Positions 34,066 through 37,202 of a DNA stretch of 37,202 bases are shown in pieces. The notes under the pieces were generated by a model that was given only the letters and a program-made list of their open reading frames with translations, did not search any database and was not told where the DNA came from. A program made the translations under genes and the position numbers. Each line of letters begins with the position of its first letter. The stretch's first letter is position 1. Location: positions 27,182-64,383 of the forward strand of contig JAADIJ010000226.1 in assembly GCA_013151335.1 (NCBI GenBank), written 5' to 3'. Source of the DNA: Alphaproteobacteria bacterium. GTDB lineage: Bacteria > Pseudomonadota > Alphaproteobacteria > Rhodobacterales > Rhodobacteraceae.

Positions 34066-34085
34066 CCGTCGGGTATACCCACCGG
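34066..34085. promoter_or_regulatory. Dyad-symmetric element in the soeA leader
   Basis: GGGTA (34071-34075) and TACCC (34076-34080) form a perfect 10-bp palindrome. The symmetry continues outward with CCG (34066-34068) and CGG (34083-34085), so 16 of 20 bases pair. It ends 38 bp before the soeA ATG and lies 10 bp after a possible -10 box, TATAAT, at 34050-34055, for which I see no good -35. Could be an operator. The rest of 33830-34123 shows nothing I can name. Confidence 0.35.
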
Positions 34086-34123
34086 AATTGAACGGCAATG
34101 CCCAGGGATCGTAAGGAATACTC

Positions 34124-36967
34124 ATGCCTGCTTTTGACCAGCCAGACTTGGACACCTCGCCCGAGGTCTCTGACGAAATCCGCAAAACCACTTGCTATAT
34201 GTGCGCCTGTCGCTGCGGCATCAACGTTCATATGAAGAACGGAAAAGTCAAATATATCGAGGGCAATCGCGATCATCCGGTCAATCAGGGCGTTCTCTGC
34301 GCCAAGGGATCGGCCGGAATTATGCAGCACCACGCGCCCTCGCGCCTGCGAGCGCCGCTGAAACGTGTGGGCGAGCGCGGCTCTGGCGAGTTTGAGGAGA
34401 TCTCTTGGGACGAGGCCATGGATATGGCGCTTGGCTGGTTGAAACCTTTGCGCGAAACAGCACCAGAGAAGCTCGCATTTTTTACCGGACGCGATCAATC
34501 TCAATCGATGACCGGCTGGTGGGCACAAGCTTTTGGCACGCCGAATTATGCGGCCCATGGCGGGTTTTGCTCGGTCAATATGGCGGCTGCGGGCATCTAT
34601 ACCATGGGCGGCAGCTTTTGGGAGTTTGGTGCTCCTGACTGGGATCGCACCAAGCTTTTCATGATTTTCGGCGTGGCTGAAGATCACGACAGCAACCCGA
34701 TCAAGATGGGCCTTGGCAAGCTGAAAGAACGCGGCGCCAAGATCATCGGCGTCAACCCGATCCGCTCGGGATATAACGCCATCGCTGATGAGTGGGTCGG
34801 CATCACGCCCGGCACCGACGGCTTGTTTATTCTGGCGCTGATCCACGAGTTGCTAAAGGCGGGCAAGGTCGATCTTGATTACCTGATACGCTATACTAAC
34901 GCGCCGTTTTTGGTGAATGAGGATGCCAAGTCGCCTGACCATGGCCTGTTTTTGCGTGATGACGAGGGCAAACCTTTGGTTCTCGATCGCGCAACAGGCA
35001 AGGCGGTGGCGTTTGATACGCCAAAAATCAAGGCCGATCTCGCGGGTTCGTATCGCTATAAAGGTGCCACGCATCGCCCGGTTTTTCAGCTTCTGGCCGA
35101 GAAATATATGGGGCAAGATTGCGCGCCCGAAACCGTGGCCGAACAATGCGGCCTGTCGGTTGAGCAGATCAAACGCATCGCTGCCGAACTGGCGCATGTG
35201 GCGTTTGAGGAAGAGATCACCATTGATCAGCCATGGACCGATTGGAAAGGCGAAAAGCATGACAAAATGATCGGGCGGCCGGTTTCGTTTCATGCCATGC
35301 GCGGGATTTCGGCCCATTCCAACGGCTTTCAAACCTGTCGCGCGCTGCATGTTTTGCAAATCCTGCTCGGCTCGGTCGAGGTTCCCGGTGGCTTTCGCTT
35401 CAAGCCTCCTTACCCAAAACCGGCCACGGCCCACCCAAAACCCCATGCGGGATTTCAACCGGGCATGCCGCTTGACGGGCCGCATCTGGGCTATCCACAA
35501 GGGCCGGAAGATTTGCTGCTCAATGCCGATGGCACCGCCAAACGCATCGACAAAGCGTTCACATGGGACAATCCGCTCAGCGCGCATGGCATGATGCATA
35601 TGGTGATTTCCAACGCCCATGCCGGTGATCCTTACAAGATTGACACTTTGTTCATGTATATGGCGAACATGGCGTGGAACTCGTCCATGAACACCCAAGG
35701 CGTGATGAACATGCTGACGGACAAGGACGAAAACGGCGAGTATGTGATCCCGCATATCATCTATTCCGACGCTTATTCGTCTGAGATGGTGGCGTTTGCC
35801 GATCTGATCCTGCCTGACACGACCTATCTTGAGCGCCATGATTGCATCTCGCTGCTTGATCGCCCGATCTGCGAGGCCGAGGCCATGGCCGACAGTATTC
35901 GCTGGCCTGTGGTTGAGCCGATGCGCCCCGGTCACGCGGGGGTGCGCGGCTTTCAAACGGTGTTGATCGAGCTTGGCGCGCGGCTTGGCTTGCCCGGAAT
36001 GGTTAACGAGGATGGCTCGCCGAAATACAAGGATTACGCCGACTATATCCAAAACCACGAGCGCCGCCCCGGTGTTGGCCCGCTGGCCGGATTTAGAGGC
36101 AAAGACGGCAAGGGAGAGGGTCGCGGCGCGCCCAATCCAAATCAAATTCAGGCATATATCGACAATGGCGGCTATTGGATTAACCACATTCCGCCCGAGG
36201 CGAGCTTTTTCAAACCGTGGAACGCGGACTATCAAAACTGGGCGGTCAAACACGGGATTTACGATGCCGTTCAGCCTTATGTGTTCCAGCTATATGTAGA
36301 GCCGTTGCAAAAGTTCCGGCTGGCCGCCGAAGGGCATGGAGATCAACAACCGCCCGACCATCTGCGCGATCAAATCAAAAAGGTGATGGATCCCCTGCCC
36401 GTCTGGTGGCAACCTTTCGAGGATGATCTGGTCGACACCAACGAATTTCCGCTCCACGCGCTGACGCAACGGCCCATGGCCATGTATCATTCCTGGGGCA
36501 CGCAAAATGCTTGGTTGCGACAAATTCACGGCACCAACCCGCTTTATGTTTCGGGCGACGTTTGGGCCAAGCATCAGTTCAAGGATGGCGACTGGGCGTG
36601 GGTGACTTCGCGCCACGGTAAGATCAGGGTTCCGGTCGCGCTGATGGAGGGGTTGAACCCCGAGACCGTCTGGACATGGAACGCAATCGGCAAACGCTCG
36701 GGCGCTTGGGCACTTGCAGAGGATGCTGTCGAGGCGAAAAAAGGCTTTTTGCTCAATCACTTGATAGACGAGCTGTTGCCCGCGCGAAAAGATGGCCATC
36801 GTTGGTCAAACTCTGATCCGGTAACCGGACAGGCGGCGTGGTTTGATCTGCGGGTCAAGATCGAAAAGGCCGAGGCGGGCAGCACTGTCAGCCATCCTGA
36901 AATCCCCGCCCAGGCATCTCCGGTTGGGCGCGGCCCCAAACATGTTGCCTACGGGGGAGAGTTCTGA
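34124..36967 (+). CDS. soeA: Molybdopterin oxidoreductase, catalytic subunit of cytoplasmic sulfite dehydrogenase (SoeA type)
   Basis: This 947-residue protein is of the DMSO-reductase family. The N-terminal 4Fe-4S ligands are Cys24, Cys27, Cys31 and Cys59 (CYMCACRC, then GVLCAKGSAG). Molybdopterin domains follow (RDQSQSMTGWWAQAFG, VNPIRSGYNAIADEWV, MYMANMAWNSSMNTQGVM), with a C-terminal dinucleotide-binding domain. Cys149 in GGFCSVNM may be the molybdenum ligand, as in polysulfide reductases; this is inference. No twin-arginine signal is present, so it works in the cytoplasm, as expected of SoeABC, which oxidises sulfite to sulfate and feeds the quinone pool. Its position after xsc-pta supports sulfite as the substrate. 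AAGGA precedes the ATG; the stop overlaps soeB. Confidence 0.85.
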   Translation: MPAFDQPDLDTSPEVSDEIRKTTCYMCACRCGINVHMKNGKVKYIEGNRDHPVNQGVLCAKGSAGIMQHHAPSRLRAPLKRVGERGSGEFEEISWDEAMDMALGWLKPLRETAPEKLAFFTGRDQSQSMTGWWAQAFGTPNYAAHGGFCSVNMAAAGIYTMGGSFWEFGAPDWDRTKLFMIFGVAEDHDSNPIKMGLGKLKERGAKIIGVNPIRSGYNAIADEWVGITPGTDGLFILALIHELLKAGKVDLDYLIRYTNAPFLVNEDAKSPDHGLFLRDDEGKPLVLDRATGKAVAFDTPKIKADLAGSYRYKGATHRPVFQLLAEKYMGQDCAPETVAEQCGLSVEQIKRIAAELAHVAFEEEITIDQPWTDWKGEKHDKMIGRPVSFHAMRGISAHSNGFQTCRALHVLQILLGSVEVPGGFRFKPPYPKPATAHPKPHAGFQPGMPLDGPHLGYPQGPEDLLLNADGTAKRIDKAFTWDNPLSAHGMMHMVISNAHAGDPYKIDTLFMYMANMAWNSSMNTQGVMNMLTDKDENGEYVIPHIIYSDAYSSEMVAFADLILPDTTYLERHDCISLLDRPICEAEAMADSIRWPVVEPMRPGHAGVRGFQTVLIELGARLGLPGMVNEDGSPKYKDYADYIQNHERRPGVGPLAGFRGKDGKGEGRGAPNPNQIQAYIDNGGYWINHIPPEASFFKPWNADYQNWAVKHGIYDAVQPYVFQLYVEPLQKFRLAAEGHGDQQPPDHLRDQIKKVMDPLPVWWQPFEDDLVDTNEFPLHALTQRPMAMYHSWGTQNAWLRQIHGTNPLYVSGDVWAKHQFKDGDWAWVTSRHGKIRVPVALMEGLNPETVWTWNAIGKRSGAWALAEDAVEAKKGFLLNHLIDELLPARKDGHRWSNSDPVTGQAAWFDLRVKIEKAEAGSTVSHPEIPAQASPVGRGPKHVAYGGEF

Positions 36968-37202
36968 TGACCGCCTTGCCACAAACTACGGCCAAAAAAC
37001 TCGGGCTGGTGATCGATCTGGACACCTGTGTCGGCTGCCATGCCTGCGTGATCAGTTGCAAGGAATGGAACACCTCGAACTACGGCGCGCCTCTATCTGA
37101 CATGGATGCCTATGGCGTAGCTCCGATGGGGAGTTTTCTGAACCGCGTCCATACATATGAGGCCAAAAAGCCGGGATGCAACGCGCAAACTGTACATATG
37201 CC
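36967..37202 (+). CDS. soeB: 4Fe-4S electron-transfer subunit (SoeB type), N-terminal part, cut by window edge
   Basis: The ATG shares one base with the soeA stop (TGATG) and the frame stays open for 78 codons to the window end. The segment LVIDLDTCVGCHACVISCKEWN holds the first cysteine cluster of the DmsB/PsrB-type four-cluster ferredoxin subunits. It would carry electrons from SoeA to a membrane subunit (SoeC), expected just outside the window. Only the N-terminus is visible, so the total number of clusters is unknown. Confidence 0.88.
   Translation, partial: MTALPQTTAKKLGLVIDLDTCVGCHACVISCKEWNTSNYGAPLSDMDAYGVAPMGSFLNRVHTYEAKKPGCNAQTVHM

Noticed and set aside
33843-34082. Small leftward open frame upstream of soeA
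   Set aside because: No ribosome site, no recognisable sequence character, and it covers the likely soeA promoter region.
34853-36253. Long open frame antisense to soeA (466 residues)
   Set aside because: Shadow of soeA in a GC-rich genome: no family resemblance, and the sense strand is clearly coding.
1-37202. CRISPR arrays, tRNA or rRNA genes, insertion sequences
   Set aside because: None seen on reading: no regularly spaced repeats, no cloverleaf-type sequence recognised and no transposase.

Overview
The window looks like chromosome from a marine alphaproteobacterium of the Rhodobacterales (Roseobacter group). This is inferred from gene content and order, not from a marker gene. The pointers are a TauR-type regulator next to xsc and pta with a SoeAB-type sulfite dehydrogenase, phosphatidylcholine synthase, DUF2125, DUF484-xerC, DUF3572-pleD, and a reductive dehalogenase fused to its own reductase. 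I found no tRNA, rRNA, insertion sequence, CRISPR array or prophage gene. Coding density is high: no gene-free stretch exceeds 300 bases, and the longest is the 294 bp before soeA.

Bases 1-2791: the end of a threonine aldolase; an alpha/beta hydrolase coupled to a DsbA-fold isomerase; a near-perfect 25-bp palindrome; and prs. Bases 2810-7947: a two-gene membrane motor (a TolQ/MotA-like channel and a MotB/OmpA-like stator with a giant coiled coil), divergent from a qmcA-nfeD pair. Bases 7960-18055: housekeeping genes, namely chaC, DUF2125, an extensin-like protein, tyrA, hisC, priA, a transaldolase-like aldolase, DUF484, xerC and pcs.

Bases 18065-25566: an MttB-family methyltransferase, a phosphoglycolate-phosphatase-like HAD enzyme, the 1069-residue reductive dehalogenase/oxidoreductase fusion, DUF3572 and the diguanylate cyclase pleD. 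Bases 25550-27610: a leftward operon encoding a four-EF-hand secreted protein, an ECF sigma factor, a one-pass membrane protein (putative anti-sigma) and a CpxP-like membrane-anchored sensor. Its layout resembles the CnrYXH metal-sensing systems but it contains a calcium-type protein. DUF983 and a Nudix hydrolase follow.

Bases 28940-37202: a C2-sulfonate module. TauR (MocR type) is preceded by a pair of direct repeats, and the same pair, with the same 22-bp phase, recurs before xsc. Xsc turns sulfoacetaldehyde and phosphate into acetyl phosphate and sulfite. Pta passes the acetyl group to CoA, and the cytoplasmic SoeA/SoeB enzyme (SoeB cut by the window edge) oxidises the sulfite. No gene producing sulfoacetaldehyde (tpa or an isethionate dehydrogenase) lies in the window. 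A small secreted four-cysteine protein sits on the opposite strand between pta and soeA.

The items most worth follow-up are the phased TauR operators, the EF-hand/ECF module, the dehalogenase fusion with its visible internal duplication, the long coiled-coil motor and the prs palindrome.
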